Below, one piece after another: positions 17,870 to 27,024 of a DNA stretch of 64,000 nucleotides. The number at the start of each line of letters is the position of its first letter. Within the stretch, counting starts at the first letter, position 1. A program made the position numbers and the translations under genes. The notes beneath the pieces were generated by a model. The model had not been told where the DNA came from and did no database searches. It saw only the letters and a list, made by a program, of their open reading frames with translations. The stretch is from AP-15 sp963762575 (GTDB lineage Bacteria > Pseudomonadota > Alphaproteobacteria > ATCC43930 > CGMCC-115725), in contig CAVXLL010000017.1 in NCBI GenBank assembly GCA_963762575.1, positions 124,001-188,000 on the forward strand, in the 5' to 3' direction.

Positions 17870-19072
17870 CTATTCCGCGGCTTGCGGGGTGATTTGCACC
17901 GAATTGGGGCCGTAGCGGTCGCGAAAGGGCGCGGTGTCGATTTCTTCGAGCTCGATTTCGCGGTTCAACACCTTGGCTTTCCAGGTTTCCTGCTCGGGGA
18001 TGCGGGCGTGGAATTCGGGCATCACCTCGCGGGCGAAGAGTTCGAGGCTCTCGCAGATGTGCTCGTGCGTGTTCTTGCCGGCCTGGTTCAACAGGATGAC
18101 TTGGTCGATATGCGAGCTCTCGAACCGCCGCAGCTTGCGACGCAAGGTCTCCGGTGAGCCGATCAGCCCCCCGGAGAGTGCGCGGGCGAGGCCTTCGGGG
18201 TTAGCGCGCTTCCATTTCTCGTACTCATCCCACAAATCGACCGTGCCAGGTTCCGGCCGTTTGCGGTTGGGGCTCAGCCCGTAAAAGCGCAGCGCGAACT
18301 GAAAGAACGGGATGCCGTCGGCGCGGCGTCGCGCCTCCTCGTCGGTCTCGGCGCACATGAAATAGCTGGTCAGAGCGATATTGGGGTTGGTCACGTAATC
18401 CGTCAGTTTGTCGAGCCGCTTGGTGAAGGAATTGTAGTAGGCGTGCACCCAGGCATGCGCCGCATCGGCGCTCAAGAACTGGAAGGCGAGCGCGCCGAGA
18501 CCACGGCGCCCGGCCATCTCGATCGTGTCGAGCGCCGAGCACGCGACCCATAACGGCGGGTGGGGCTTCTGCAACGGCTTAGGCACGACGTTGCGCAGCG
18601 GGAAATCGAAATAGGTCCCGTGGTATTCGCAGCCGCCATCCTTGAACATCGGGATGACCGCGCGCACCGCGTCTTCCCAGACCGCCCGCTTCTCGTCGAA
18701 GCTGCGGTCGAACGGTTCCAGCTCGGTGATGCTGGCGCTCTCGCCCATGCCGAATTCAACCCGGCCGCGGCTGACCAGATCGAGCGCCGCGATGCGCTCG
18801 GCGACGCGTGCAGGATGCACCGTCGTCAATTGCATGATGCCGTGCGCGAGGCGGATCTGTCGGGTGCGCTGGCTGGCCGCGGCGAGGAACACCTCCGGTG
18901 CCGGCGAGTGCGAATATTCCTCGAGGAAATGGTGCTCGACTTCCCAGGCGAAATCGTAGCCGAGGCGGTCGGCCAGTTCGAGCTGGTCGAGCGCATTATG
19001 GTAGAGGTTGAGCTCGCTGTCCGGTCCCCACGGCCGCGGCAATTGCAGCTCGTAGAATATGCCAAATTTCAT
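17870..19072 (-). CDS. LLM-class flavin-dependent oxidoreductase
   Basis: A 400-residue luciferase-like monooxygenase that starts MKFGIFYELQLPRPWGPDSE. Typical blocks are ADRLGYDFAWEVEHHFLEEYSHS, ASQRTRQIRLAHGIMQLTTVHPARVAERIAALD split over two helices, and RVEFGMGES. The substrate is unknown. ATG 19072 lies 15 bases past the stop of the prolyl oligopeptidase gene on the same strand, so the two may be co-transcribed. It is intact and full length. Confidence 0.92.
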   Translation of the reverse strand: MKFGIFYELQLPRPWGPDSELNLYHNALDQLELADRLGYDFAWEVEHHFLEEYSHSPAPEVFLAAASQRTRQIRLAHGIMQLTTVHPARVAERIAALDLVSRGRVEFGMGESASITELEPFDRSFDEKRAVWEDAVRAVIPMFKDGGCEYHGTYFDFPLRNVVPKPLQKPHPPLWVACSALDTIEMAGRRGLGALAFQFLSADAAHAWVHAYYNSFTKRLDKLTDYVTNPNIALTSYFMCAETDEEARRRADGIPFFQFALRFYGLSPNRKRPEPGTVDLWDEYEKWKRANPEGLARALSGGLIGSPETLRRKLRRFESSHIDQVILLNQAGKNTHEHICESLELFAREVMPEFHARIPEQETWKAKVLNREIELEEIDTAPFRDRYGPNSVQITPQAAE

Positions 19073-19087
19073 TCTTCTCTCCCGCTG

Positions 19088-21145
19088 TCACGCGTCCCAG
19101 CCGATGGCGCGGCGCATGAAATTGTAGCCGAGCGCGGTGAAAGAAGCGCGCTCCCTGTTGTCCTTCCCGTAGCCGTGGCCGCCGGCGGCCGGCTCGTAAA
19201 AATAGGCCTCGTAGCCCATCGCCTCGAGCTTCGCGGCCATTTTGCGAGCGTGGCCGGGGTGAACCCGATCGTCGCGCCGGCTCGTCGCGATCAGCATCGG
19301 CGGGTAGGGCCGACCTGGGACCGCGGCATGGTACGCAGAAATCTCTTTGAGGAATTCCCAATCCCCGGGATCGTCGGGATCGCCGTATTCGGCAATCCAG
19401 CTCGCGCCGGCATGTAATTTTGAATAGCGCCGCATGTCGATCAGCGGGATCGTGCAAAAGAGGGCGCCGAACCGCTCCGGATAGCGGGTCAGCATGTTGG
19501 TGATCAGTATCCCGCCATTGGAACCGCCTTCGGCGGCAATGCGGCCGGGGCGTGTCACGCCGCGCCGCACGAGGTCGGCCGCGACGGCAGCGAAATCGTC
19601 GTGCGAGAGCCGCTTACCTTCACGGCGCCCGGCCTCGTGCCAGGCCGTGCCGAATTCGCCGCCGCCCCTGATATTGGCGACGACGCTGGTGCCGCCGCGT
19701 TCGAGCCAGAGCTTCCCAACGGCGGAATTGTAGTAAGGCAACTGCGATATGCCAAAGCCGCCATAGCCCGAGAGATGGACCGGCGCCTCGCCGGTCTCGC
19801 CCGGCGGGCCCACCTGGACATAGGGGATGCGCGTGCCGTCTTGTGAGGTGGCCTCGTGCCGGGTGACAACCAAACCCGACGGATCAAAAGTCTGCGGGGC
19901 CCGCTTGAGCAGCTGCGGCGTCGAGCCCGGCGGGATCAGGTAGAGAGAGGGCGGCGTCAGCGGGTCTTGCGCGCTGGCGAGGAGGTCGCCATTCGATTCC
20001 TCAAGCCGAACATCGAGCGGCCAAACATTGGCAACGCCGATATCGGGAAGGCCCTTGATGCGCTCGCGCGCCCAGCCAGCCCCGGACGGGGTCAACGCTT
20101 CGAAGACCGGCTTTAAATCATCGAGGATCGACAGAACTAGGCGATCGCCGGACCAGAAGAAGCCCTGCAGGGCGCGGCATTCAGCCTGCTCGAACAGCTT
20201 CGTGAAGCGCCGATCGCCATCGAGGAAAGTCGGCAAGGAAATGCCCAGCAAGGTGTCCGGCTGGTAGGTTTCGCCGCCGACGGTCCATTCGGTCCGGCGC
20301 TTAACGGCCAGCCAGCCGCGATGCCATCGGACCCAGACATCAGTGGGGAGGTCAATCCGAGTTTTGGGGCCGGTGCGGTCGCCGATCCATACGGCCGCAT
20401 CGAAGAAGCCAATCCTCTCGATAAACAATAACCGCTCTTCCTCGACCTCCCGGTCGACATCCGCCCATACGGCCATGTGGTCGGCCGCGGTTTCGAAGAT
20501 GACTGGAGCCGCGAGCGGGTAGGTCCCGCGCTGCCACAGGCGCACCGTGCGCGCGTAGCCGGAGCTGGTTGACATGCCGTCACCCAGTGCCGAGGAGAGC
20601 AGCAACGTGTTGCGATCGAGCCAAAGCGCTCCGCCCTTGGCTTCCGGCAAGAAAAAACCTCCCGGAACGAATTCGCGCGAAGCGACATCGAACTCGCGCA
20701 TGACCACCGCATCGGCGCCGCCGCGCGACAACATAAGCATGGCGCGGTCGTGGCTTCCCGGAAGCGTCGAGGCCCCGCTCCACGTCCAGTCTTCGCCCTC
20801 GTTTGCCGCGAGCGCGTCGAGGTCGAGGAGAATGTCCCAATCGGGCTCTTTACTGCGGTAGCTGTCGAGCGTTGTCGCCCGCCACAGGCCGCGAGGATGC
20901 CCGGCGTCTCTCCAAAAATTGAAGACGCGGGGGCCACGCCGGGCAATGATCGGAATATTGTCCGGCCGGTCGAAGATCGCCGCAAGCGCATTCCGATCGG
21001 CTTTGAATCGCGCATCGCCGAAGCGCGCCAATGTCTTCGCGTTTTGCTCCTCGACCCAGGCGAGTCCGGACTTACCATCGATCTCTTCGAGCCAGAGATA
21101 GGGGTCGTCGTCGGGGGCTTCGATGGTCGGTCGCGGATCGGTCAT
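19088..21145 (-). CDS. Prolyl oligopeptidase family serine peptidase (S9)
   Basis: A 685-residue S9A-type peptidase, which cleaves short peptides after proline. The N-terminal half is the beta-propeller (start TDPRPTIEAPDDDPYLWLEE is a typical S9A opening). The C-terminal hydrolase domain has the nucleophile in EGGSNGGIL, the Asp in SRRDDRVHPGH and the His in GGHGYGKDN. ATG 21145 is preferred over an upstream GTG-type extension because the conserved opening begins here. No signal peptide is seen, so it is likely cytoplasmic. An inverted repeat 28 bases upstream (21174-21191) may be an operator. Confidence 0.92.
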   Translation of the reverse strand: MTDPRPTIEAPDDDPYLWLEEIDGKSGLAWVEEQNAKTLARFGDARFKADRNALAAIFDRPDNIPIIARRGPRVFNFWRDAGHPRGLWRATTLDSYRSKEPDWDILLDLDALAANEGEDWTWSGASTLPGSHDRAMLMLSRGGADAVVMREFDVASREFVPGGFFLPEAKGGALWLDRNTLLLSSALGDGMSTSSGYARTVRLWQRGTYPLAAPVIFETAADHMAVWADVDREVEEERLLFIERIGFFDAAVWIGDRTGPKTRIDLPTDVWVRWHRGWLAVKRRTEWTVGGETYQPDTLLGISLPTFLDGDRRFTKLFEQAECRALQGFFWSGDRLVLSILDDLKPVFEALTPSGAGWARERIKGLPDIGVANVWPLDVRLEESNGDLLASAQDPLTPPSLYLIPPGSTPQLLKRAPQTFDPSGLVVTRHEATSQDGTRIPYVQVGPPGETGEAPVHLSGYGGFGISQLPYYNSAVGKLWLERGGTSVVANIRGGGEFGTAWHEAGRREGKRLSHDDFAAVAADLVRRGVTRPGRIAAEGGSNGGILITNMLTRYPERFGALFCTIPLIDMRRYSKLHAGASWIAEYGDPDDPGDWEFLKEISAYHAAVPGRPYPPMLIATSRRDDRVHPGHARKMAAKLEAMGYEAYFYEPAAGGHGYGKDNRERASFTALGYNFMRRAIGWDA

Positions 21146-21173
21146 GGAGTGAGTACTGCCCAGCAACGAACAA

Positions 21174-21312
21174 GGTGTTAAAATTAACACCACGACAAAT
21201 AGGCATTTCGCGGGACAATTTGCCCGCTTTCTGACGGACCGCTCATCTCGCGATGCAAAAAGTCGTGGACATTAACCGACAAGCTGGCGAGATTAACCGC
21301 GATCAGGGTTAA
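21174..21312. promoter_or_regulatory. TTAAC inverted repeats between divergent genes
   Basis: This region lies between the prolyl oligopeptidase and the capsule-type gene. GGTGTTAA-aa-TTAACACC (21174-21191) is a perfect inverted repeat. A second inverted pair, TTAACC (21293-21298) and GGTTAA (21307-21312), lies close to the plus-strand start, with a further ATTAACC between. The repeated TTAAC word suggests a shared regulator; the spacing does not match the CtrA site (TTAA-N7-TTAA). Confidence 0.4.
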
Positions 21313-21350
21313 ACCGCCTCTAGGCTCGCTTCGAGCGCGACGAGATTTGG

Positions 21351-22700
21351 TTGGGGAATCTGCTATCGGTGGGCGAAAGTTCCGTAAACGCGGCGGAGCG
21401 ATCAGGCGGGCCATTGGTCAACACCGGCCGGGGCTTTCTTTTCCTGCAGGGGTTGGCTACGCGATTTTTTGAGCGTCTCGGACAGGCGCTCGCCGCGCGC
21501 GGCCATTCCATTTACCGGGTTAATTTCAACGGCGGCGACCGGGCATTCTGGCGGCTCCCCGGAGCCGTGGATTTTTGCGGCCGTGCGGAGGAATGGCCGG
21601 AGTTTCTCGATCGCCTGATCGTCGAGCGGGCGATCAGCGACATCATTCTGTTCGGCGATTGCCGGCCTTTGCACCGGGCGGCCATCCGCGTCGCCGAGGG
21701 GCGCGCCCTGCGAATTCACGTGGTGGAGGAGGGTTATCTGCGGCCCGACTGGATCACCTTCGAGGAAGGCGGGGTCAATGGTCATTCCGTCTTGCCACGG
21801 GATCCGGGCTGGTATTGCGAGCGCGCAAATGCGCTGCCGGCCTGGCGCGACCCGCCACCGGTACCGGGCAGCTTTCGGCGCAGGGCGGTCGAGGACGTGC
21901 TCTACACCACGGCCTCGATGGCCGGGATGTGGCGGTTCCCGCATTACGCGACCCACCGTCCCTATTATCAGCTGATCGAGTATGCCGGTTGGCTGCGGCG
22001 CATGGCCCTGATGCGCCGCGCCGAGCGGCGCGCGGCGGCGGCGATCGAAGGTCTCGGCACCAGCCCTGCCCCTCTTTTTCTTTTTCCGTTGCAGCTGGAT
22101 TGCGACTACCAGGTGCGGGTGCACTCGCCGTTTCGCGCGATGCATCTGGCGATCGAGCACGTGCTCACTTCCTTTGCCCGTCATGCGCCCTCGGCGGCCC
22201 GGCTAATCGTCAAGCTTCATCCGCTCGACAGCGGGCTGGTCGACTGGGCCGCCATCACAGGCTACCTCGCCGTCGAGCTCGGGATCGCCGACCGGCTCGT
22301 CATTCTCGACGGCGGCGATTTGGGCGCGCTCTTGGCGCGCAGGCCCGCCATTGTCACCGTCAACAGCACGGTCGGCACTATGGCGCTTGCCTGCGGGCTG
22401 CCGGTGGTGGCGCTCGGCAAAGCGGTTTACGATATCGCCGGGCTGACTTTCCAGGGCGAGCTGGACGATTTCTGGAGCGTCCCGACGCCTCCTGACGCGA
22501 TGTTGTTCGACGCCTTCCGGCGGGTGCTCGCCGCCCGCTGCCTGATCCCGGGCTCGTTCTTCAACGAAGCCGGGCTGAGGCTCGCGGTCGATGCCGCAAT
22601 CGAGCGGCTGGAAGCCACCTATGCGCGGGCCGCACGCGGTGTGGCGGCGCCGTCAGCCAGCATCGAGCCGCGGATCGCCGCGGCCGTCTCGATGCGGTAA
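21351..22700 (+). CDS. Capsular polysaccharide synthesis/export family protein (KpsS-like)
   Basis: A 449-residue protein of the capsule synthesis family (KpsS/KpsC, LipB-like). In the founding members these proteins add the Kdo linker to the lipid anchor of group 2 capsules in the cytoplasm. Matching features are GRGFLFLQGLATRFFERLGQ, HSIYRVNFNGGD, DIILFGDCRPLHRAAI and HVVEEGYLRPDWIT, then LFPLQLDCDYQVRVHS and TVNSTVGTMALACGLPVVALG. The best start is TTG 21351; GTG 21366 is possible. The next gene, a P450, follows 33 bases later on the same strand. The substrate here is not known. Confidence 0.88.
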   Translation: MGNLLSVGESSVNAAERSGGPLVNTGRGFLFLQGLATRFFERLGQALAARGHSIYRVNFNGGDRAFWRLPGAVDFCGRAEEWPEFLDRLIVERAISDIILFGDCRPLHRAAIRVAEGRALRIHVVEEGYLRPDWITFEEGGVNGHSVLPRDPGWYCERANALPAWRDPPPVPGSFRRRAVEDVLYTTASMAGMWRFPHYATHRPYYQLIEYAGWLRRMALMRRAERRAAAAIEGLGTSPAPLFLFPLQLDCDYQVRVHSPFRAMHLAIEHVLTSFARHAPSAARLIVKLHPLDSGLVDWAAITGYLAVELGIADRLVILDGGDLGALLARRPAIVTVNSTVGTMALACGLPVVALGKAVYDIAGLTFQGELDDFWSVPTPPDAMLFDAFRRVLAARCLIPGSFFNEAGLRLAVDAAIERLEATYARAARGVAAPSASIEPRIAAAVSMR

Positions 22701-22733
22701 CGCCGCCCGCGCGGCCGCGCGGTAGGGGCTCGG

Positions 22734-24113
22734 ATGCACGACTTCGTTCCGCCCTTTCCCGAGAGGCCGAGGCAGCCGTTCTCGGCCTTTTCCACATTGC
22801 GCTTGGCGCGGCGCAATTTCCTCGCCATCTGGGACGATCGCTGCTTCGAGTGGGAGGTGTTTTCGACGCGCGTGCTGTCGCGCACGCTGTTCGTCTGCAA
22901 CAGCCCGGATACCGTCGCCTCAGCCTTTGTCGAACATCACGACAGTTTCGAGCGTAAGAGTCCGCAGATGCGCCACGGGCTGGCGCCGCTCCTCGGCGAC
23001 GGTCTGTTCATCAGTGACGGCGATACGTGGCGGCGCCGGCGGCGCATCGTAGCGCCGATCGTCCACGTCTCGCATCTGCCGCTGTTCGCGCCGCTGATGG
23101 TCCAGGCCGCCGGCGAGACCGCCGAACGCTGGGCGAGGCTCCCTCGGGAGATGCCGATCAATGCCCTGACCGAGATGGCGACATTGACCGCGGAAATCAT
23201 CTGCCGGACGGTTTTCGGCCGGCAGCTCGGGGCCGAGCACGCGGCGGAAATCGTCGCCGCCTTCAGCGAATACCAGCGCCTGGTCGGACAATTGGATCTC
23301 GCTTATTTCTTCGGTTTGCCGGATTGGCTCCCGCGGTTTCATTCGCCGGCAATCCATCGATCCGCCAAACGCATCCACAAGGTCCTGGACCAGGTCATCG
23401 CCGATTGCCGTGAGCGGTTGTCCGGCGGCGAAGCCTCGATGATCCGCCTGTTGCTCGAAGCGCGCGATCCCGAGACCGGAGAGGCGCTCGACGATGTGGC
23501 GTTGCGCAACGAGGCCGCGGTGATCTTTATGGCGGGCCACGAGACGACGGCGAATTCGCTCGCCTGGGCGTGGTATCTGCTGTCGCAGGCGCCCGAGGCC
23601 GAAGAACGCCTTCACGCGGAACTGGCAAAAACGCTCGCTGGCCGCCTGCCGACCCTCGACGATCTCTCCGAGTTGCCCTACACCCGCGCGATATTCGAGG
23701 AGACCGTGCGCCTATACCCTCCAGTCCCGCTCCTGGCGCGGCAGGCGTCACGCGACGAGACGATCCGCGGCCGGTCCGTACCCGCGGGATCGCTCGTCAT
23801 CGTTGTCCCGTGGCTGCTCCACCGGCACCGTAAATTTTGGGGAAAGCCGGATCACTTCATCCCGGAGCGCTTTCTGGCGGAGAACGCCCAGTTTCGCGTC
23901 AGGCACGCTTATATTCCGTTCAGCGTCGGTCCTCGTATTTGTGCCGGCGCCGCCTTTGGTCTTACCGAAGCCATCCTGTGCATCGCCACTCTGGCGCAAC
24001 GGGTCCGCCTGCGCTTGGCCCCCGATGCCGTCGTCGCACCGGTTTGTCGCCTGACCCTACGGCCCGGCGACGATTTGCGCATGTACGTCGAGCGCCGTGA
24101 TCAAAGCGACTGA
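22734..24113 (+). CDS. Cytochrome P450
   Basis: A 459-residue soluble bacterial P450 monooxygenase. The I-helix motif AGHETT, the ExxR helix EETVR, and the haem-binding loop FSVGPRICAG with its axial Cys are all present, so it is likely functional. The overall sequence resembles the CYP family members that act on fatty acyl or terpenoid substrates, but the substrate cannot be read from sequence. It starts 33 bases after the capsule-type gene and probably shares its transcript. Its end overlaps the convergent glycosyltransferase gene by 13 bases. No ferredoxin partner is adjacent. Confidence 0.94.
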   Translation: MHDFVPPFPERPRQPFSAFSTLRLARRNFLAIWDDRCFEWEVFSTRVLSRTLFVCNSPDTVASAFVEHHDSFERKSPQMRHGLAPLLGDGLFISDGDTWRRRRRIVAPIVHVSHLPLFAPLMVQAAGETAERWARLPREMPINALTEMATLTAEIICRTVFGRQLGAEHAAEIVAAFSEYQRLVGQLDLAYFFGLPDWLPRFHSPAIHRSAKRIHKVLDQVIADCRERLSGGEASMIRLLLEARDPETGEALDDVALRNEAAVIFMAGHETTANSLAWAWYLLSQAPEAEERLHAELAKTLAGRLPTLDDLSELPYTRAIFEETVRLYPPVPLLARQASRDETIRGRSVPAGSLVIVVPWLLHRHRKFWGKPDHFIPERFLAENAQFRVRHAYIPFSVGPRICAGAAFGLTEAILCIATLAQRVRLRLAPDAVVAPVCRLTLRPGDDLRMYVERRDQSD

Positions 24114-25291
24114 TCCGAGTGTGGCTGGCGCGTGACTTCCGTGACCCGGCCGCGCTTATCGACGACGTAGCGGATATGGGCCCAACGCACCGGAGAGGTG
24201 ACGATGCCGCCCCAGATTATGCTGGCGTGAAAGGCGGGGATCGGCAGGATGGCCCAGACGAGGAGGTGCTGAGCTAGCCGAATGCCGATCCCGTCGGAAA
24301 CCCCGAGCCTCTCGCCAGCCGCCAGGCGGATCTCAGTTGCGATCGATCCCAAGGCGGCGACGACCAGGAGCGCAGATAGAGCGGGTCTCGATGCTCCCAA
24401 CATAATCAGAGTCGACAGCAGGACGAGACGCGCCATCAGGTCGGTAGTGACGACAAAAGCCGCGTACGACCACAGCCCGGGACGGTAGATAAGCAAGCCC
24501 TGGTATTGGCGGCGGCCGAAGCGCCAAAGGTCGCGAAAGCTGCCGCCGAGCGGCGTCGGCGCCCGAATCGCGCGCCGCGTCAGCAGCCGCAGGCCGGTTT
24601 CGGCGACGCGGTCGCCGATCGGCAGATCCTCGGTCAGGGTTCGCCCGATCGTAGTCGGGAGATCGAGAACGTCGAGGGCGTGACGGGTGACAGCGAGCGA
24701 GCCACCCCAGATGGTTTTCGCTTGGCTCAGCCGAGGCAATACGGCGATGGCGCGGTCGACCGCCGCGCCAAGACCGGTGGCGAGAGTGAGCTTGCTTGGC
24801 ACCTGCCAGCGATAGCCGTTGACGATATCGGCGCGCCCGGCCGCCAGCGGCGCCACCAGCGCGGCGAGCCACCACGGTTGCGGCCGGATATCAGCATCGA
24901 GCAGGACGACATTCCCGTCATCGGTGTCGAGCCGCGCCAGTGCGGCCAGCAGATTCGTGCATTTCTGCCCGCGCACAGCCGACAAGCCGGCGACAATCAA
25001 CTCGATATTCAGCTCGGCGTAACGCTCGGCCAGTGCCGCAAACCGTTGATAGGCAGGATCGTCTCGTGACTCGACCGCCACTATCAGCCGCCGGGGCCGC
25101 AGTGATTGATCCGTCAATGCGATCAGCAAATCTTCGATATTTGGGAGGGGCCCAGTCGCCGGCAACACCAATGTCACGCGAGCCAAAGGCAGGTCATCGG
25201 GAATTCGCAAGCGGGTAGCAAATAGCAGGGCCAAGGCGAGCGAGCTAAGAGCATAGAAAATGGTGAGCGCGGCCGCGATCCATACAATCAC
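24101..25291 (-). CDS. Family 2/21 glycosyltransferase (ceramide glucosyltransferase/HpnI-like)
   Basis: A 396-residue membrane glycosyltransferase with an N-terminal helix (VWIAAALTIFYALSSLALALL), a GT-A catalytic domain (VTLVLPATGPLPN, GQKCTNLLAAL, VVLLDADIRP as the metal-binding Asp motif, LTEDLPIGDRV), and several C-terminal membrane segments ending SPVRWAHIRYVVDKRGRVTEV. This pattern is typical of ceramide glucosyltransferase-like enzymes and of HpnI in hopanoid synthesis; which acceptor lipid is used cannot be told here. No other hopanoid genes are seen in the window. It is convergent with the P450 gene. Confidence 0.85.
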   Translation of the reverse strand: MIVWIAAALTIFYALSSLALALLFATRLRIPDDLPLARVTLVLPATGPLPNIEDLLIALTDQSLRPRRLIVAVESRDDPAYQRFAALAERYAELNIELIVAGLSAVRGQKCTNLLAALARLDTDDGNVVLLDADIRPQPWWLAALVAPLAAGRADIVNGYRWQVPSKLTLATGLGAAVDRAIAVLPRLSQAKTIWGGSLAVTRHALDVLDLPTTIGRTLTEDLPIGDRVAETGLRLLTRRAIRAPTPLGGSFRDLWRFGRRQYQGLLIYRPGLWSYAAFVVTTDLMARLVLLSTLIMLGASRPALSALLVVAALGSIATEIRLAAGERLGVSDGIGIRLAQHLLVWAILPIPAFHASIIWGGIVTSPVRWAHIRYVVDKRGRVTEVTRQPHSDQSL

Positions 25292-25464
25292 GAAAGACCT
25301 TCACTCAGCGCGCCGCCGACGCCGACGACGAGTTCAGCTCCAGGCGAGCGCGCAGTACCAGGTCCAATGCCGCTGATTAGGCGTCGGCTGATCGGCTGAA
25401 TGAGGCGCGTAGCCGGCAGACCGGTTACGGGACATCTGGGGATCGCTCGAATCGAGTTGTTCAT
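25288..25464 (-). pseudogene. Truncated ORF resembling the N-terminus of a SAM methyltransferase
   Basis: An ATG at 25464 starts MNNSIRAIPRCPVTGLPATR followed by LIQPISRRLISGI. This resembles the CPVTG opening of some class I methyltransferases, after which about 20 unrelated Gly-rich residues end at the glycosyltransferase start. The bulk of such a protein is missing. The identification is weak and rests on only about 30 residues. Confidence 0.3.
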
Positions 25465-25554
25465 GGGTTCTGCCTGGCACGTCGAAGAACTTAAAGGATC
25501 TGACCCGGCTAGCACCTTCGCGGCGCCTCCGGGCCGTTATTTCCGCTCGGTTGA

Positions 25555-26763
25555 TTAATACTGGCCGCGCGGTTCGAGGCCGAAGGCGTGCTGGCCGTAC
25601 ATAGTGCCGACCGCGTCCCAATTGAGGCTGACATGCCGGGCGACGGCGTTGATGTCGCGCCAAGCGCGCTGCACCGGATTGCTGAGCATCAGGCCATAGC
25701 CGCCAGTCGAGGCGTTCAGCGCCTCCACGGCCTGAAGGGCCAGCTTGGTGGCATAGGCTTGGTTGCGGCGGCAGCGGATGCGATCGGCGACCGTGATTTC
25801 TCCGCCGGCCCGCAATTTCTCCATCGCTTTCTGCAGATCGGTCACCAGGATGATCTCCGCGGCTTCGATCGCGGCGGAGGCTTCCGCAATACGCAGTTGG
25901 ACGGTGGCGAATTCGGCCATCGCGAGCCCGCCGCCGGCCAGGGCGCCGCGGGTCTTGCGCCCGGTCGTCATCGCCAGATAGGCGTCGAGCGCACCCTTGG
26001 CGGCGCCGACTGCGGTCGAGGCCAGCATCGTAGCGCCGAGCACCAACAGCGGCAGGCGATAGAGCGGGTTCTTGTGATATTGTGCGCCGGGCGTATGGCC
26101 GGAGCGCGTATCGGCGAACAACAGCACGCGGTGCTGCGGCACGAAAGCCTCGTGCACGATGACGTTCTTGCTGCCGGTGCCCGACAGGCCGCAGACGAAC
26201 CAATTGTCCTCGATCTCGACATCGTCGATCGGCAACAGGAAAAACGCGCCGTCCTGTGTCTTGGCGCCCAGCGGCGTGATCAGCGCGCCGAGCCTGATCC
26301 AGCTCGAATGGTCGCAACCGCTGGCAAATGACCATTTGCCATTCAGCACGTAGCCACCATCCGTCGGCAGCGCGGTGCCGGTCGGGGCAAAGCAGGCGCA
26401 GGTGAACGGGTCGTTCCCGCCGCCCCACAATTCGCGCTGCGTCTCGATCGGGAAATGACCAAACGAGATGCCGTTGGAGAGGGCGCCGTTGAGCGCCCAG
26501 CCGGTCGACGCGCAGGCCGCCGATACCGCCAGGGCGATCTCGAGCGCCACCACCGCGTCGTATTCGAAGCCGCCGAACTCCTTCGGCCTGCAGGTCCGCA
26601 GCAGTTCCGCAGCGCGGATCTTGCCGATGATCTCGGGCGGGATAGTGCGGTTGCGCTCGGTCTCTTCGGCCAATTCCCGAATCTCGGGCACCATCGCCTT
26701 GGCGCGGGCGACAAGTTCCTCCGGGCCGGACGGTGCGACTACGCGAACGGCGGCACTCGTCAT
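25555..26763 (-). CDS. Acyl-CoA dehydrogenase-fold flavin monooxygenase (group D, HpaB/HsaA-like)
   Basis: A 402-residue flavoprotein of the acyl-CoA dehydrogenase fold whose closest known relatives are two-component hydroxylases such as HsaA and 4-hydroxyphenylacetate hydroxylase. These take reduced FMN/FAD from a separate reductase and hydroxylate aromatic substrates. Visible blocks are ETERNRTIPPEIIGKIRAAE, CRPKEFGGFEYD, GGYVLNGKWSFASGCDH and the C-terminal ASTGGYGLMLSNPVQRAWRD with the conserved Arg. It is intact with ATG 26763. No reductase is adjacent, so the partner and substrate are unknown. Confidence 0.85.
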   Translation of the reverse strand: MTSAAVRVVAPSGPEELVARAKAMVPEIRELAEETERNRTIPPEIIGKIRAAELLRTCRPKEFGGFEYDAVVALEIALAVSAACASTGWALNGALSNGISFGHFPIETQRELWGGGNDPFTCACFAPTGTALPTDGGYVLNGKWSFASGCDHSSWIRLGALITPLGAKTQDGAFFLLPIDDVEIEDNWFVCGLSGTGSKNVIVHEAFVPQHRVLLFADTRSGHTPGAQYHKNPLYRLPLLVLGATMLASTAVGAAKGALDAYLAMTTGRKTRGALAGGGLAMAEFATVQLRIAEASAAIEAAEIILVTDLQKAMEKLRAGGEITVADRIRCRRNQAYATKLALQAVEALNASTGGYGLMLSNPVQRAWRDINAVARHVSLNWDAVGTMYGQHAFGLEPRGQY

Positions 26764-27024
26764 GGGCCTCTCCGGAAGAACTCGTCGAGCGCGCTCAGGA
26801 TGCCCCCGCTCAGAAATCGCGACAAGCGGAAACCAAACGTCCTTTCCTCGCCCGCTCTCCGGGTGAGGGGCAATTCACGTTGACGGCGGGGCGAAGAAGG
26901 CTGACAGTCTGAACATGATCCTGTTGCCAGGGTAAGGCCCGTAACCACCTTCGAACCCGTCGCCCGATAGACCAAGGATCAGGCAAGCGCGCGGCGGGAT
27001 CGATCACGACCAGGAGGGAATCAT

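Noticed and set aside
21174..21312. CtrA binding sites
   Set aside because: The TTAA words are spaced 2 and 12 bases apart, not the 7 of the CtrA consensus.
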